A DNA stretch of 51,166 bases from Lachnospiraceae bacterium. GTDB lineage: Bacteria; Bacillota; Clostridia; Lachnospirales; Lachnospiraceae. Made by a program: the position numbers and the translations under genes. Below the pieces are notes generated by a model, which saw only the letters and a program-made list of their open reading frames with translations, ran no database searches and was not told the DNA's origin. The stretch is from assembly GCA_017439675.1 (NCBI GenBank), contig JAFSIQ010000023.1:1-51166 (forward strand), written 5' to 3'. Within the stretch, counting starts at the first letter, position 1. The number at the start of each line of letters is the position of its first letter. Positions 7,902 through 17,138 of the stretch are shown piece after piece.

Positions 7902-9713
7902 ATGCTTAAGCCTCATATGAAAAGAAAAATATTAGTAGTGTTAGTTGGGGTTTTCGCGGTTGCTTTGTTGTTGACGGTGCGACTTTCTTATCTGATGATT
8001 GCTAAATCCGAATATTACATGGAAATAGCAGAAGCACTTCATGACAGGGAGCGAAGTATCAAGGCGAAGCGAGGAGTAATATACGATAGAAATGGTGTGG
8101 AATTGGCAAGCAACAAGCCGGTCTGTTCTGTTTCTGTCATTCATTCACAGATTACAGATGAAGATGCAGTGGTGGATGCATTGTGTGGCGTGTTAGATCT
8201 CTCGGAAGGAGAGGTGCGAAAGAAAGTGCAGGCAAACACCATTCGCGAAAAAATTAAAAGTAACGTAGACAAAGAGATTGCCGACAAGTTGAGGGAAATG
8301 GACTTGGACGGTGTTATGATAGACGAGGATTACAAACGGTATTATCCTTATGACACATTGGCCAGTAAGGTGCTAGGGTTTACGGGTGCTGACAATCAAG
8401 GGATTGTGGGGATTGAAGTTGCCTATGAAGAAACACTTGCGGGGGTGCCGGGTAGTATACTAACTATGACCGATGCCCATGGATATGAATTGGAAAATGA
8501 AGCAGAAAGTAGGATTGAACCGATTCCCGGTGATAATTTGCACATTTCTATCGATGTAAACATACAAAAGTATGCAGAACAAGCGGCTACTAAAGTGATG
8601 AAGGCAAAGAATGCACAACGTGTATCTGTTGTTATGATGAATCCGCAAAACGGAGAAATCTATGCAATGGTTAATGTGCCGGAATATAATTTGAATGAAC
8701 CATATACGTTGGTAGGGATGGAAAGCTATGAGGGAAGTAAACAGGATGCTCTCAATACCATGTGGCGGAATTTTTGCATTAATGATACCTACGAACCTGG
8801 TTCTACATTTAAACTGGTGACTGCAGTGGCAGCCTTAGAAGAGGGTGTGGTAAATTTGGATGATGGCTTTTCCTGCCCTGGCTTTCGTGTGGTGGAGGAC
8901 AGAAGAATACGTTGTCATAAGGTTGGCGGACATGGAAGCGAAACCTTTGCGGAAGGATTCAAGAATTCCTGTAATCCGGTATTTATGGATGTGGGTGCCA
9001 GAGTTGGTGTGTCTGCCATGTATGAAAATTATGAAAAGCTTGGCTTGTTTGAGAAAACCGGTGTAGACTTACCGGGAGAAGCATCTTCCATTATGCATAA
9101 ACAGGAAAATGTAAAGGCGGTAGAATTGGCTACCATGAGTTTTGGGCAATCTTTTCAGATTACACCGTTGCAGTTACTTCGGGCAGCCAGTGCGGCAGTG
9201 AACGGAGGAACCCTTGTAACCCCTCATTTTGGTATGTATACCACGGATGAGGCAGGAACGGTGAAGGAAACCTTCCAATACAATATGGAGGAAAGTGCCA
9301 TTGAAAAGGAAACCTCTGAAACTATGAAGCTATTATTAGAATCAGTAGTGGCAGAGGGCTCAGGAAACAAAGCGCAGATTGCAGGTTATCGGATTGGTGG
9401 AAAGACGGCTACATCGGAAAAGCTTCCGAGAGGAAATGGCAAGTATATTTCTTCCTTTTTAGGGTTTGCTCCTGCTAATAATCCCCAGATAATCGGAATC
9501 ATTTTGATTGATGAACCAGAAGGCATTTATTACGGAGGTACCATTGCAGCTCCTGTTATGGGCGAAATGTTTGCTAATATCTTGCCGTACCTTGGTGTGG
9601 AGGAGGATTACACGGAGCAAGAGGAGTCGTCAGAGGACACGAATGAAACAGATGGAATAGATGTAGAATTAGACACATCGTCTCAATCAAATGGAAATGA
9701 TTTGATTGAATAG
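7902..9713 (+). CDS. Second class B penicillin-binding protein (SpoVD/FtsI-like)
   Basis: A 603-residue paralogue of the preceding PBP with one N-terminal membrane anchor (VLVGVFAVALLLTVRLSYL). The N-terminal dimerisation domain has KRGVIYDRNG. In the transpeptidase domain, S301-T-F-K304 and S356-C-N358 are intact. The third motif reads K501-T-A503-T instead of the near-universal K-T-G-T. In Bacillus a tandem of pbpB and spoVD occupies this place, so this copy may serve sporulation. It has no PASTA domain, unlike SpoVD of Bacillus. An acidic Glu/Asp/Ser/Asn tail ends the protein. CTGGAG precedes the ATG. Confidence 0.9.
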   Translation: MLKPHMKRKILVVLVGVFAVALLLTVRLSYLMIAKSEYYMEIAEALHDRERSIKAKRGVIYDRNGVELASNKPVCSVSVIHSQITDEDAVVDALCGVLDLSEGEVRKKVQANTIREKIKSNVDKEIADKLREMDLDGVMIDEDYKRYYPYDTLASKVLGFTGADNQGIVGIEVAYEETLAGVPGSILTMTDAHGYELENEAESRIEPIPGDNLHISIDVNIQKYAEQAATKVMKAKNAQRVSVVMMNPQNGEIYAMVNVPEYNLNEPYTLVGMESYEGSKQDALNTMWRNFCINDTYEPGSTFKLVTAVAALEEGVVNLDDGFSCPGFRVVEDRRIRCHKVGGHGSETFAEGFKNSCNPVFMDVGARVGVSAMYENYEKLGLFEKTGVDLPGEASSIMHKQENVKAVELATMSFGQSFQITPLQLLRAASAAVNGGTLVTPHFGMYTTDEAGTVKETFQYNMEESAIEKETSETMKLLLESVVAEGSGNKAQIAGYRIGGKTATSEKLPRGNGKYISSFLGFAPANNPQIIGIILIDEPEGIYYGGTIAAPVMGEMFANILPYLGVEEDYTEQEESSEDTNETDGIDVELDTSSQSNGNDLIE

Positions 9714-9765
9714 AAAAAAGAAGGGCAATAATGGATATGAGCATACAAAAAACCTAGTTATAAGG

Positions 9766-9794
9766 TTGATAAAAAATGGAAAAGGAATTATACT
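9766..9794 (+). promoter_or_regulatory. Probable internal promoter before mraY
   Basis: TTGATA (9766-9771) and TATACT (9789-9794) are separated by 17 nt, about 100 bp before mraY. It could transcribe mraY through ftsQ separately from the mraZ promoter. Confidence 0.6.
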
Positions 9795-9897
9795 ATTGTA
9801 GTGTATTGCGTATGCACATACAAGTTCTTGTGTATGAGGATACTATTTAGATTCCTCCATATGCAAAATATATGATTACAAAAGGGTAGGAAAGATT

Positions 9898-10857
9898 ATG
9901 AAATTTGATTTTACAGTATTATTACCAATATTGATTGCGTTTGGAATTAGCGTGGCATTAAGTCCAATGATGATACCATTTTTAAAGAAGTTGAAGTTTG
10001 GACAGTTTGTCAGAGATGATGGACCAGAATCCCATTTGAAGAAATCGGGAACTCCGACGATGGGGGGGTTGATTATTCTTTGCAGTATTGTAATTACAGC
10101 GTTGTTCTACATGAAAAGCAATCCGGTTATTTTGCCGGTGTTGTTTGTTACATTGGGTTTTGGTTTAGTTGGATTTCTGGATGATTACATCAAGGTTGTA
10201 ATGAAACGTTCTATGGGTCTTCGTGCATGGCAGAAGATGGCAGGACAGTTTATTACTACTGCGGTGTTTGCCTATTATCTTGCTAATTATACTGATGTGG
10301 GAACGGCAGTGCTAATTCCTTTTACAGGTGGTTATGAGTGGGAACTGGGATTTTGGTATTATCCATTTTTGTTTATTGTGTTGATTGGAACAGTAAATGG
10401 CACCAATTTCACTGATGGTTTGGATGGCTTGCTTTCCTCTATTACAGTGTTGACAGCAACCTTTTTCACCGTGATTGCGATAGGTACTGCTTCTGGGTTG
10501 GAACCGATTACCTGTGCGGCAGTTGGTGCGTTATTGGGATTTTTGGTGTTTAATGTGTATCCGGCAAAGGTGTTTATGGGAGATACCGGTTCTCTGGCGC
10601 TTGGTGGTTTGATTGCCTCCACTGCGATAATGTTGAAAATGCCGATTTTTATTGTGATTGTAGGATTTGTTTATCTGTTTGAAGTGATTTCTGTCATGAT
10701 ACAGGTTGTATGGTTTAAAAAGACTGGAAAGCGCGTGTTTAAGATGGCACCGATTCATCATCATTTTGAGCTTTGCGGTTGGCCGGAGACAAAGGTGGTT
10801 GCAATCTTTTCGATTGTAACAGCAATTCTTTGTCTGATTGGTTTAGTAGCATATTAA
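9898..10857 (+). CDS. mraY: Phospho-N-acetylmuramoyl-pentapeptide transferase MraY
   Basis: A 319-residue polytopic membrane enzyme that makes lipid I from UDP-MurNAc-pentapeptide and undecaprenyl phosphate. Recognisable stretches are GTPTMGGLIIL, FLDDYIKV, GTNFTDGLDGL, FMGDTGSLALGG and, near the C-terminus, MAPIHHHFELCGW. The Asp pairs and the HHH motif needed for Mg2+ and catalysis are present. About ten hydrophobic segments are visible. It is followed by murD after 23 bp. Confidence 0.97.
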   Translation: MKFDFTVLLPILIAFGISVALSPMMIPFLKKLKFGQFVRDDGPESHLKKSGTPTMGGLIILCSIVITALFYMKSNPVILPVLFVTLGFGLVGFLDDYIKVVMKRSMGLRAWQKMAGQFITTAVFAYYLANYTDVGTAVLIPFTGGYEWELGFWYYPFLFIVLIGTVNGTNFTDGLDGLLSSITVLTATFFTVIAIGTASGLEPITCAAVGALLGFLVFNVYPAKVFMGDTGSLALGGLIASTAIMLKMPIFIVIVGFVYLFEVISVMIQVVWFKKTGKRVFKMAPIHHHFELCGWPETKVVAIFSIVTAILCLIGLVAY

Positions 10858-10880
10858 TTAAATGATTAGTGGAGGAAAAT

Positions 10881-12245
10881 ATGGATTTTCAGAAGAAGGT
10901 ACTGATTGTAGGTACAGGAAAAAGTGGAATCAATGCAGGTCGTTTGTTGTTGGAAAAGGGAGCAGACATTGTGTTTTACGATGACAATGCATCCTTGGAT
11001 GTGACAAAGTTGCTATCCCAATTTGAGGATTCTAATGAAATAAAGGTGGTTCTTGGAGAAATCAATAATCAGATTTTAAGAGATATCGATTTGATGGTGA
11101 TTAGTCCTGGTGTGCCTATAGATTCACCGGTTGCCAATGTGGTTCGCGAGAATCAGATTCCGATTTGGAGTGAGATAGAACTTGCTTATCAGGCAGGAGC
11201 AGGTCGCTTGGCAGCCATTACAGGTACCAATGGAAAAACCACTACCACATCTTTGGTGGGACAGATTTTTAGGCGTCACACGGACAACAGTTTTACTGTG
11301 GGCAATATTGGAATTCCATATACGGAAGTGGCACTACAGATGAACAAGGATTCCTACACAGTGGCTGAGGTTTCCTCTTTTCAGCTAGAGACAGTTGTGG
11401 AGTTTAAGCCACATGTCAGTGCAGTGTTAAATGTGACACCGGATCATTTAAATCGTCATTATACTATGGAGAATTATGCTTCCGTGAAGTTGGATGTATG
11501 TCGCAATCAGACAGAGGAGGATTACATTGTATTAAACTATGATGATGAGATGACTAGAAAGATGGCACAGGATGAGAGAGTAAAAGCGAAGGTGGTATAT
11601 TTTAGTCGTTTACATAAGTTAGAGCATGGCGTTTGTCTTCAGGGCGATGCAATTGTAATTAAAGAACAGGGTGAAGTGATTCCGGTAGTTGATTTGAAGG
11701 ATCTGATTTTACTCGGTAATCATAATGTAGAGAATTACATGGCAGGAATTGCCATTGCGTATTATATGGGAATTCCACTTGAGGTTATTGTGGAAGTGGT
11801 AAAGGAATTTAGAGGTGTAGAGCATCGTATTGAATTTGTACGCGAAGTAAACGGTGTTGCTTATTATAATGATTCTAAGGGAACCAACCCGGATGCGGCA
11901 ATCAAGGGGATTCAGGCCATGAATCGAAGGACTGTTTTAATAGGTGGTGGTTACGATAAGGGCGTTACATTTGATGAGTGGATTGAAAGCTTTGGAGATA
12001 AGGTTAAGAAATTAGTGCTTATCGGTCAGACCGCTAATATGATTGCAGACACAGCGAAAAGACATGGTTTTGATGAGGTGGAAATTGTAAAGGATTTGAA
12101 GGAAGCGGTTGATTTGGCGGCAGAGATTGCGGAATCTGGTGAGGCAGTTTTATTGTCACCGGCATGTGCGAGCTGGGGAATGTTTGATAATTATGAACAG
12201 CGTGGAGATATGTTTAAAGAGTATGTGAAGCAGATGGGAGCATAG
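10881..12245 (+). CDS. murD: UDP-N-acetylmuramoylalanine-D-glutamate ligase MurD
   Basis: I choose ATG 10881 because GGAGG at 10871-10875 lies 5 nt upstream; the frame extends to GTG 10869, but that start would overlap the SD. The product is 454 residues. It adds D-Glu to UDP-MurNAc-L-Ala in the cytoplasm. Motifs are the N-terminal nucleotide-fold loop VGTGKSG, the Mur ligase P-loop AAITGTNGKTTTTSLV, LNVTPDHLNRH, and YYNDSKGTNPDAA in the C-terminal domain. It is tightly linked to ftsW, whose ATG follows the murD stop by 3 nt. Confidence 0.96.
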   Translation: MDFQKKVLIVGTGKSGINAGRLLLEKGADIVFYDDNASLDVTKLLSQFEDSNEIKVVLGEINNQILRDIDLMVISPGVPIDSPVANVVRENQIPIWSEIELAYQAGAGRLAAITGTNGKTTTTSLVGQIFRRHTDNSFTVGNIGIPYTEVALQMNKDSYTVAEVSSFQLETVVEFKPHVSAVLNVTPDHLNRHYTMENYASVKLDVCRNQTEEDYIVLNYDDEMTRKMAQDERVKAKVVYFSRLHKLEHGVCLQGDAIVIKEQGEVIPVVDLKDLILLGNHNVENYMAGIAIAYYMGIPLEVIVEVVKEFRGVEHRIEFVREVNGVAYYNDSKGTNPDAAIKGIQAMNRRTVLIGGGYDKGVTFDEWIESFGDKVKKLVLIGQTANMIADTAKRHGFDEVEIVKDLKEAVDLAAEIAESGEAVLLSPACASWGMFDNYEQRGDMFKEYVKQMGA

Positions 12246-12248
12246 TAT

Positions 12249-13403
12249 ATGGCGAAAAAGAAGAAGTCGGGTGGATTGTTCAACTCAATAAAAGAATTCT
12301 TCCAGGAGCTTTTTATCAAAAGCGATTATGTGGATTATCCTTTAATGTTTGTGACATTGTTTTTAGTGGTGTTTGGCTTGGTTATGGTGTACTCTACCAG
12401 TTCGTATACGGCAGAATTAAAGCTTGGGCAGGCGACTTATTATCTGGTGAGGCAGGGAATGTTTGCCTTGCTTGGTGTATGTGTCATGTTGTTTATATCC
12501 CGCATGGATTATCACTTTTTAAAGAAATTTTCCGTGCCGTTAATGCTTGTGGTTATTGTTTTGTTGGTGGCGTTACCTTTTGTGGGCGTTGAGTCTCATG
12601 GTGCGGTGCGTTGGATTAACATTTTTGGTTTTCAGTTTCAGCCATCGGAGTTTGCAAAGCCGATTATCGCATTGTTTACTGCGCATATCGCCTCTATCAA
12701 ATCAGCAAGAATCGGTGAGTTAAAGATAATGGCTAAGGTACTGATTTTGCCGGTAATTGCTATTGTGTTGATTACATCAGAGAATTTGAGTACTGGTATT
12801 ATTTGTACCGCAATTGCCTGTGTGATTGTGTTTGTAACTAGTCCGAAAGTAAAGCAATTCTTAGTAATTGGTGGTATACTTGTCTGTGTTATGATAGGAT
12901 TTTTACTAGTAGCTTCCTATCGTTTGGAACGAATTGATATCTGGTTGAATCCAGAAAAATATGATAGTGGTTATCAGACGTTGCAGTCTCTATATGCCAT
13001 TGGGTCCGGTGGTCTTTTTGGAAAGGGACTTGGTCAAAGTATACAGAAACTTGGATTTATTCCAGAGTCCCATAATGACTACATATTTTCTGTTGTCTGT
13101 GAAGAACTTGGTTTGTTTGGTGCAATCTGTGTCATTGGAATGTTTATGTTTTTGATATGGCGATGTGTGATTATCGCAGTGAATACTGAGGATTTGTATG
13201 GTGCATTGATTGTGGTGGGAATCATCACTCATATTGCAGTACAGGTGTTGGTTAACATTGCGGTTGTTACTAACAGTATACCGCCAACCGGAGTGCCGTT
13301 ACCATTTATCAGCTATGGTGGAACTGCCTTGGTGTGTGTTCTGGCAGAAGTGGGAATTGTATTGTCTGTTTCTAGGCATCTGCGAGTGGCAAAGGAATAT
13401 TAA
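12249..13403 (+). CDS. ftsW: SEDS peptidoglycan polymerase FtsW (SpoVE/FtsW type)
   Basis: A 384-residue SEDS protein with about ten membrane segments after a Lys-rich cytoplasmic start (AKKKKSGG). Characteristic stretches are MVYSTSSYTAE, GVESHGAVRWINIFGFQFQPSEFAK, FIPESHNDYIFSVVCEELG and PPTGVPLPFISYGGTALV. Family knowledge: SEDS proteins polymerise glycan strands from lipid II together with a class B PBP, and two such PBPs lie upstream. I cannot tell FtsW from SpoVE by eye; the single SEDS gene here may serve division, cortex synthesis or both. Confidence 0.93.
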   Translation: MAKKKKSGGLFNSIKEFFQELFIKSDYVDYPLMFVTLFLVVFGLVMVYSTSSYTAELKLGQATYYLVRQGMFALLGVCVMLFISRMDYHFLKKFSVPLMLVVIVLLVALPFVGVESHGAVRWINIFGFQFQPSEFAKPIIALFTAHIASIKSARIGELKIMAKVLILPVIAIVLITSENLSTGIICTAIACVIVFVTSPKVKQFLVIGGILVCVMIGFLLVASYRLERIDIWLNPEKYDSGYQTLQSLYAIGSGGLFGKGLGQSIQKLGFIPESHNDYIFSVVCEELGLFGAICVIGMFMFLIWRCVIIAVNTEDLYGALIVVGIITHIAVQVLVNIAVVTNSIPPTGVPLPFISYGGTALVCVLAEVGIVLSVSRHLRVAKEY

Positions 13404-13470
13404 AATGTTGTCACATATTTCAACAAGCAGCATAGGATAATATATATGGCTGTAATTGGATGTGTGTGTA

Positions 13471-14721
13471 GTGAAAGCAATAAGTATAAGAAAAACCGAA
13501 CAATTAAGAGGAAATATTACAATTCAGGGATCGAAAAATACAGTACTACCGATTATGGCGGCTACGTTGCTAGGTTCCGGAATATCTGTGATATACAACT
13601 GTCCTATGATTGAAGATGTGGTTATTATGTGTAAGCTGTTGGAGTGTCTCCATGCGAAGACAAAGCTGGAAAATCATGTATTAACCATTGATACCAGGGA
13701 GGTTTCCTATGAAGCATTGCCTTATGAATTAACCACAAAGCTTCGGTCTTCGGTGTTGTTGTTAGGCCCTATTCTTGCTAGATGGAAAAAAGTGCAGATT
13801 GGAGTGCCAGGTGGATGTGCTATTGGGCTTCGGCCTATCGACATTCATTTGGACGGCTTGGCAAGAATGAATGTTGATATTGGGTGCTGTGATGGTATTC
13901 TCACTGGAGATACGAGTCATTTGCAGGGATGTGACTATCATTTGCGGTTTGCAAGTGTAGGTGCAACAGAGAATTTGGTGATGGCAGCAACGGTGGCAAG
14001 TGGCAGAACGATTCTTCGAGGTGTTGCTAAAGAACCTGAGATTATAGAACTTTGCAATTATCTGATTTCTATGGGGGCTTTGATTGAAGGAGTTGGGACA
14101 GATACCTTAATTATCAAAGGAACCAGTGTACTTGGTGCTGCGGATTATTGCAATGTGTATGATAGGATTGTGGCAGGAACCTATATGTTAATGGCGGCAA
14201 TGGTTCCTTGTGAAATTTGTTTGCTTGGAATTGATGATATCCGATATATTAAGAATATTATCAATGTGGCAGCAGAGTTAGGTGTGAATATTGTGCGTCG
14301 GGACAATTGCTTGAAGATGCAATCCGTGGGAAAGGTACATGGAGGTTTCTTTCGAACTGGAATATTCCCGGAGTTCCCCACTGATTTGTTGCCGGTGCTC
14401 ATTGCGGTTTTGATTCAGTCAGAAGAGGATAGTGTGATTGAAGAAACCATTTTTGAAAATCGGTTTAGCATTATCGGAGAGTTGCGAAAAATGGGAGCGT
14501 CGCTCACAGTGGATGACAATAGAGTTTCTGTTCAGGGTGGAAAACATCTGCAGGGTCATACTGTGCTTGCTACGGATTTACGACAGGGTGCAGCCTTAGT
14601 AGTGGCGGGCTTGTTGGGAAAAGGGTATACGACGATAACTAATATATCTTATATTCAGCGTGGATATGAGGATATTGTAAGAGATTTAAAGGCACTTGGT
14701 GTGTCGATAGAATATGTGTAA
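13471..14721 (+). CDS. murA: UDP-GlcNAc 1-carboxyvinyltransferase (MurA family)
   Basis: An enolpyruvyl transferase that starts UDP-MurNAc synthesis from UDP-GlcNAc and PEP. From GTG 13471 it has 416 residues, the normal family length. SKN at about residues 21-23 and the active-site Cys in PGGCAIGLRPIDIH (C116) are both present, so it should be active and fosfomycin-sensitive. Also conserved are GATENLVMAA and TDLRQGAALVVAG. The start is uncertain: TTG 13456 and GTG 13462 are also in frame, and none has a strong SD. Its place between ftsW and ftsQ is where Bacillus has murG and murB. Confidence 0.9.
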   Translation: MKAISIRKTEQLRGNITIQGSKNTVLPIMAATLLGSGISVIYNCPMIEDVVIMCKLLECLHAKTKLENHVLTIDTREVSYEALPYELTTKLRSSVLLLGPILARWKKVQIGVPGGCAIGLRPIDIHLDGLARMNVDIGCCDGILTGDTSHLQGCDYHLRFASVGATENLVMAATVASGRTILRGVAKEPEIIELCNYLISMGALIEGVGTDTLIIKGTSVLGAADYCNVYDRIVAGTYMLMAAMVPCEICLLGIDDIRYIKNIINVAAELGVNIVRRDNCLKMQSVGKVHGGFFRTGIFPEFPTDLLPVLIAVLIQSEEDSVIEETIFENRFSIIGELRKMGASLTVDDNRVSVQGGKHLQGHTVLATDLRQGAALVVAGLLGKGYTTITNISYIQRGYEDIVRDLKALGVSIEYV

Positions 14722-14730
14722 GGATAAGCT

Positions 14731-15480
14731 ATGAGTGAGAAAAACAGCAACGTAATTCGATTTAAAAGGAAACGAAAGGGTATTGTAGCAGGCGTGATTG
14801 CAGTAGTTGTAATCCTGCTGTTGATTTTGTTGTTCACCTGTTTTCATATCCGTGAGATTGAGGTGGTGGGCAATGAGCATTATACCGAGGAGGAGATTAA
14901 GAATTTTGTGTTGGAAAATGGATATGTGGACAACACGATTCTCTTGATGTTGAAGAATAAGATAAAGCCACCTTCTGACATTCCGTTTATTGCAAAGCTG
15001 GATGTGGAATATGTCAATGCACATAAGATAACCATTACGGTTTACGAAAAAGCTATGGCAGGTTGTGTGGAATATATGAATTCTTATGTTTATTTTGACA
15101 ACGAAGGATATGTGTTGGAAATGTCTCAGACAAAGGTGGAGGATGTGCCATGTATCAGCGGAATGTCCTTTGACACCATGGAGCTGCATGAACGATTGCC
15201 AATCGAGGATGAAGAGCGGTTTAAGCTGATTCTGACGCTGACCCAGTTGATTCAGAAAAATGACCTCATTATCGACTCTATTCGGTTTACGGTAGAGGGG
15301 GAAATTATACTACAATATAGAGATATTCGCGTGGAGATTGGAGACGGAAGTATTTTGGAATTGCAGTTGACCGATTTAAAACAGATTCTCAACAATTTGG
15401 AGGGGATGAAGGGAACCTTGGATATGCGTGATTTTGAGGCGATGGACGGAAAGGCTTCCTTCAAGCCAGACAACCCATAA
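14731..15480 (+). CDS. ftsQ: Division protein FtsQ/DivIB
   Basis: A 249-residue bitopic protein. A basic cytoplasmic N-terminus (RFKRKRKG) precedes one membrane segment (IVAGVIAVVVILLLILLFTCF). The extracellular POTRA-like start IREIEVVGNEHYTEEEI and a beta domain with YVNAHKITITVYEKAMAG follow. Family knowledge: it forms a divisome subcomplex with FtsL and DivIC. It lies 9 bp after murA and upstream of ftsZ, as in other Firmicutes. The sequence is weakly conserved, but domain order and position agree. Confidence 0.88.
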   Translation: MSEKNSNVIRFKRKRKGIVAGVIAVVVILLLILLFTCFHIREIEVVGNEHYTEEEIKNFVLENGYVDNTILLMLKNKIKPPSDIPFIAKLDVEYVNAHKITITVYEKAMAGCVEYMNSYVYFDNEGYVLEMSQTKVEDVPCISGMSFDTMELHERLPIEDEERFKLILTLTQLIQKNDLIIDSIRFTVEGEIILQYRDIRVEIGDGSILELQLTDLKQILNNLEGMKGTLDMRDFEAMDGKASFKPDNP

Positions 15481-15539
15481 AATTTTGTAAAAATGTTAAA
15501 AAATTACCATATTTTTCAATATTTTCGTGAAATATAGGG

Positions 15540-15568
15540 TTGATTATTTTAACAAAAAACAGTATTAT
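15540..15568 (+). promoter_or_regulatory. Promoter of ftsZ
   Basis: TTGATT (15540-15545) and TATTAT (15563-15568) are 17 nt apart in an AT-rich 142-bp gap. This would give ftsZ its own transcription in addition to read-through. Confidence 0.6.
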
Positions 15569-15622
15569 ATTAATATATGTTTACTAATGAATAAGAAAAA
15601 TTTTTATAAGGAGGATACAACC

Positions 15623-16978
15623 TTGCTTGAAATAAAGACATTTGAAGACAAAGGGCCTGCTAAGATTTTAGTAATCGGTGTAGGTGGAGCTGGAAACAAC
15701 GCAGTTAACAGAATGATTGACGAAAATATCAATGGAGTGGACTTAGTTGCCATTAATACAGATAAACAAGTATTAGCAACTTCTAAGGCACCAACCAAGA
15801 TTCAGATTGGTGAGAAACTTACTAAAGGATTGGGTGCAGGTGCAAAGCCAGAAGTTGGTGCAGGTGCAATAGAAGAGAACAGAGAAGAGATTACCGAATT
15901 GGTGAAGGATGCAGATATGGTATTCGTAACCTGTGGTATGGGTGGTGGTACTGGTACAGGTGCTGCTCCAGTTGTAGCAGAGATTGCGAAGAATCTTGGT
16001 ATTTTAACCGTAGGTGTTGTTACTAAGCCATTCTCTTTTGAAGGTAAGCCACGTATGGCAAATGCAGTTGCAGGTATTGATCGATTGAAAGATCATGTAG
16101 ATACATTGATTGTAGTTCCGAATGATAAGTTATTACAGATTTGTGATAAGAGAACAACCATTCCGGATGCACTTAAGAAGGCAGACGAAGTATTACAGCA
16201 GGGCGTTCAGGGTGTTACTGATTTGATTCAGAGTCCAGGTATCATCAATCTTGACTTTGCTGATATTCAGTCTGTAATGCGTGATAAGGGTATTGCTCAT
16301 ATCGGTATCGGACGCGGAAGTGGAGAAGATAAGGCAGTAGAGGCAATTAAGCAGGCTATGGAATCACCATTGCTTGAGACAACCGTTTCTGGTGCAACAG
16401 ACATTATTATCAACTTCGCAGGTAATATTGGTATGATTGAAGCTTACGATGCAGTTAATTACTTGACAGAAGCTGCAGGTGAGAATGTGAATATTATTTT
16501 TGGTACAGTTGACAATGAGACATTAGGTGAGGAAGTAAGTATTACCATTATTGCAACCGGTATTGAGCAGGCTGCAAAGCGTAATTCTTATGGCAGTTTC
16601 GGACAATCGGTTGCTCCTACATTTGTAAAGCCGGCATCAGTTCCTCCAACTCCAACCCCTGCACCAACACCGGTACAGCCAGTAGCGCAACCAGTGCCAA
16701 CCACACCGGCACCGCAGACCCCATATCGTCCACAACCTGCAATGCAGGAGAAGACACAGGCGGGATTTAACGCAGGACAGCCATCGCCAACCTATGTTGG
16801 ACAACCTATGGCTACTCCACAGACAACTGCTCAGCCAAAACCATCATTCTTGAATAATACACAGGGTGGTTCTATGAATACAGCACAGGCTTCACCTGTG
16901 ACAACAGCAAGACCACAGTCTCCAAAGCAGGAGGCAGATGGAAGTATTAAGATTCCTGAGTTTTTGAAGAGAAGATAA
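15623..16978 (+). CDS. ftsZ: Cell division GTPase FtsZ
   Basis: The tubulin-like protein that forms the Z ring. I place the start at TTG 15623 because AAGGAGG lies at 15608-15614 with ideal 8-nt spacing; the longer frame from 15527 would start before the predicted -10. This gives 451 residues beginning [10 protein letters not shown]. Seen are [14 protein letters not shown], the GTP-binding [12 protein letters not shown] and the T7 loop region [11 protein letters not shown]. The linker, from about residue 330, is long and rich in Pro, Thr and Gln. It ends in the conserved C-terminal peptide [10 protein letters not shown], used by membrane tethers and regulators. ftsA is absent nearby, so another anchor such as SepF is expected elsewhere. 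Confidence 0.97.
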   Translation: MLEIKTFEDKGPAKILVIGVGGAGNNAVNRMIDENINGVDLVAINTDKQVLATSKAPTKIQIGEKLTKGLGAGAKPEVGAGAIEENREEITELVKDADMVFVTCGMGGGTGTGAAPVVAEIAKNLGILTVGVVTKPFSFEGKPRMANAVAGIDRLKDHVDTLIVVPNDKLLQICDKRTTIPDALKKADEVLQQGVQGVTDLIQSPGIINLDFADIQSVMRDKGIAHIGIGRGSGEDKAVEAIKQAMESPLLETTVSGATDIIINFAGNIGMIEAYDAVNYLTEAAGENVNIIFGTVDNETLGEEVSITIIATGIEQAAKRNSYGSFGQSVAPTFVKPASVPPTPTPAPTPVQPVAQPVPTTPAPQTPYRPQPAMQEKTQAGFNAGQPSPTYVGQPMATPQTTAQPKPSFLNNTQGGSMNTAQASPVTTARPQSPKQEADGSIKIPEFLKRR

Positions 16979-17011
16979 TCAATACAGAATTTCTTATATG
17001 ACAAGTATTAT

Positions 17012-17046
17012 AAGGTCAACGGATATTGTATCCGTTGACCTTTTTC
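17012..17046 (+). terminator. Intrinsic terminator after ftsZ
   Basis: A perfect 14-bp stem (aaggtcaacggata, 17012-17025, with 17029-17042) has a 3-nt loop and is followed by T's. It separates ftsZ from the sporulation genes. Confidence 0.92.
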
Positions 17047-17081
17047 GATTTTCTTCCCTTTCTCTTTTTTCTCCTTGCGAA

Positions 17082-17115
17082 TTCGACTTTTTTTGATGAG
17101 GTGATGTAATAGAAT
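17082..17115 (+). promoter_or_regulatory. Probable Spo0A-dependent spoIIG promoter
   Basis: The 0A-box-like TTCGACT (17082-17088; consensus TTCGACA) is followed by TAGAAT at 17110-17115. The hexamer TTCGAC and the -10 are 22 nt apart. Known biology: the Bacillus spoIIG promoter has an unusually long 22-nt spacer and Spo0A boxes overlapping the -35. The match in spacing and position supports the same control here. Confidence 0.55.
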
Positions 17116-17138
17116 ATGGTCAAAGAAGTAGGAGGGAT

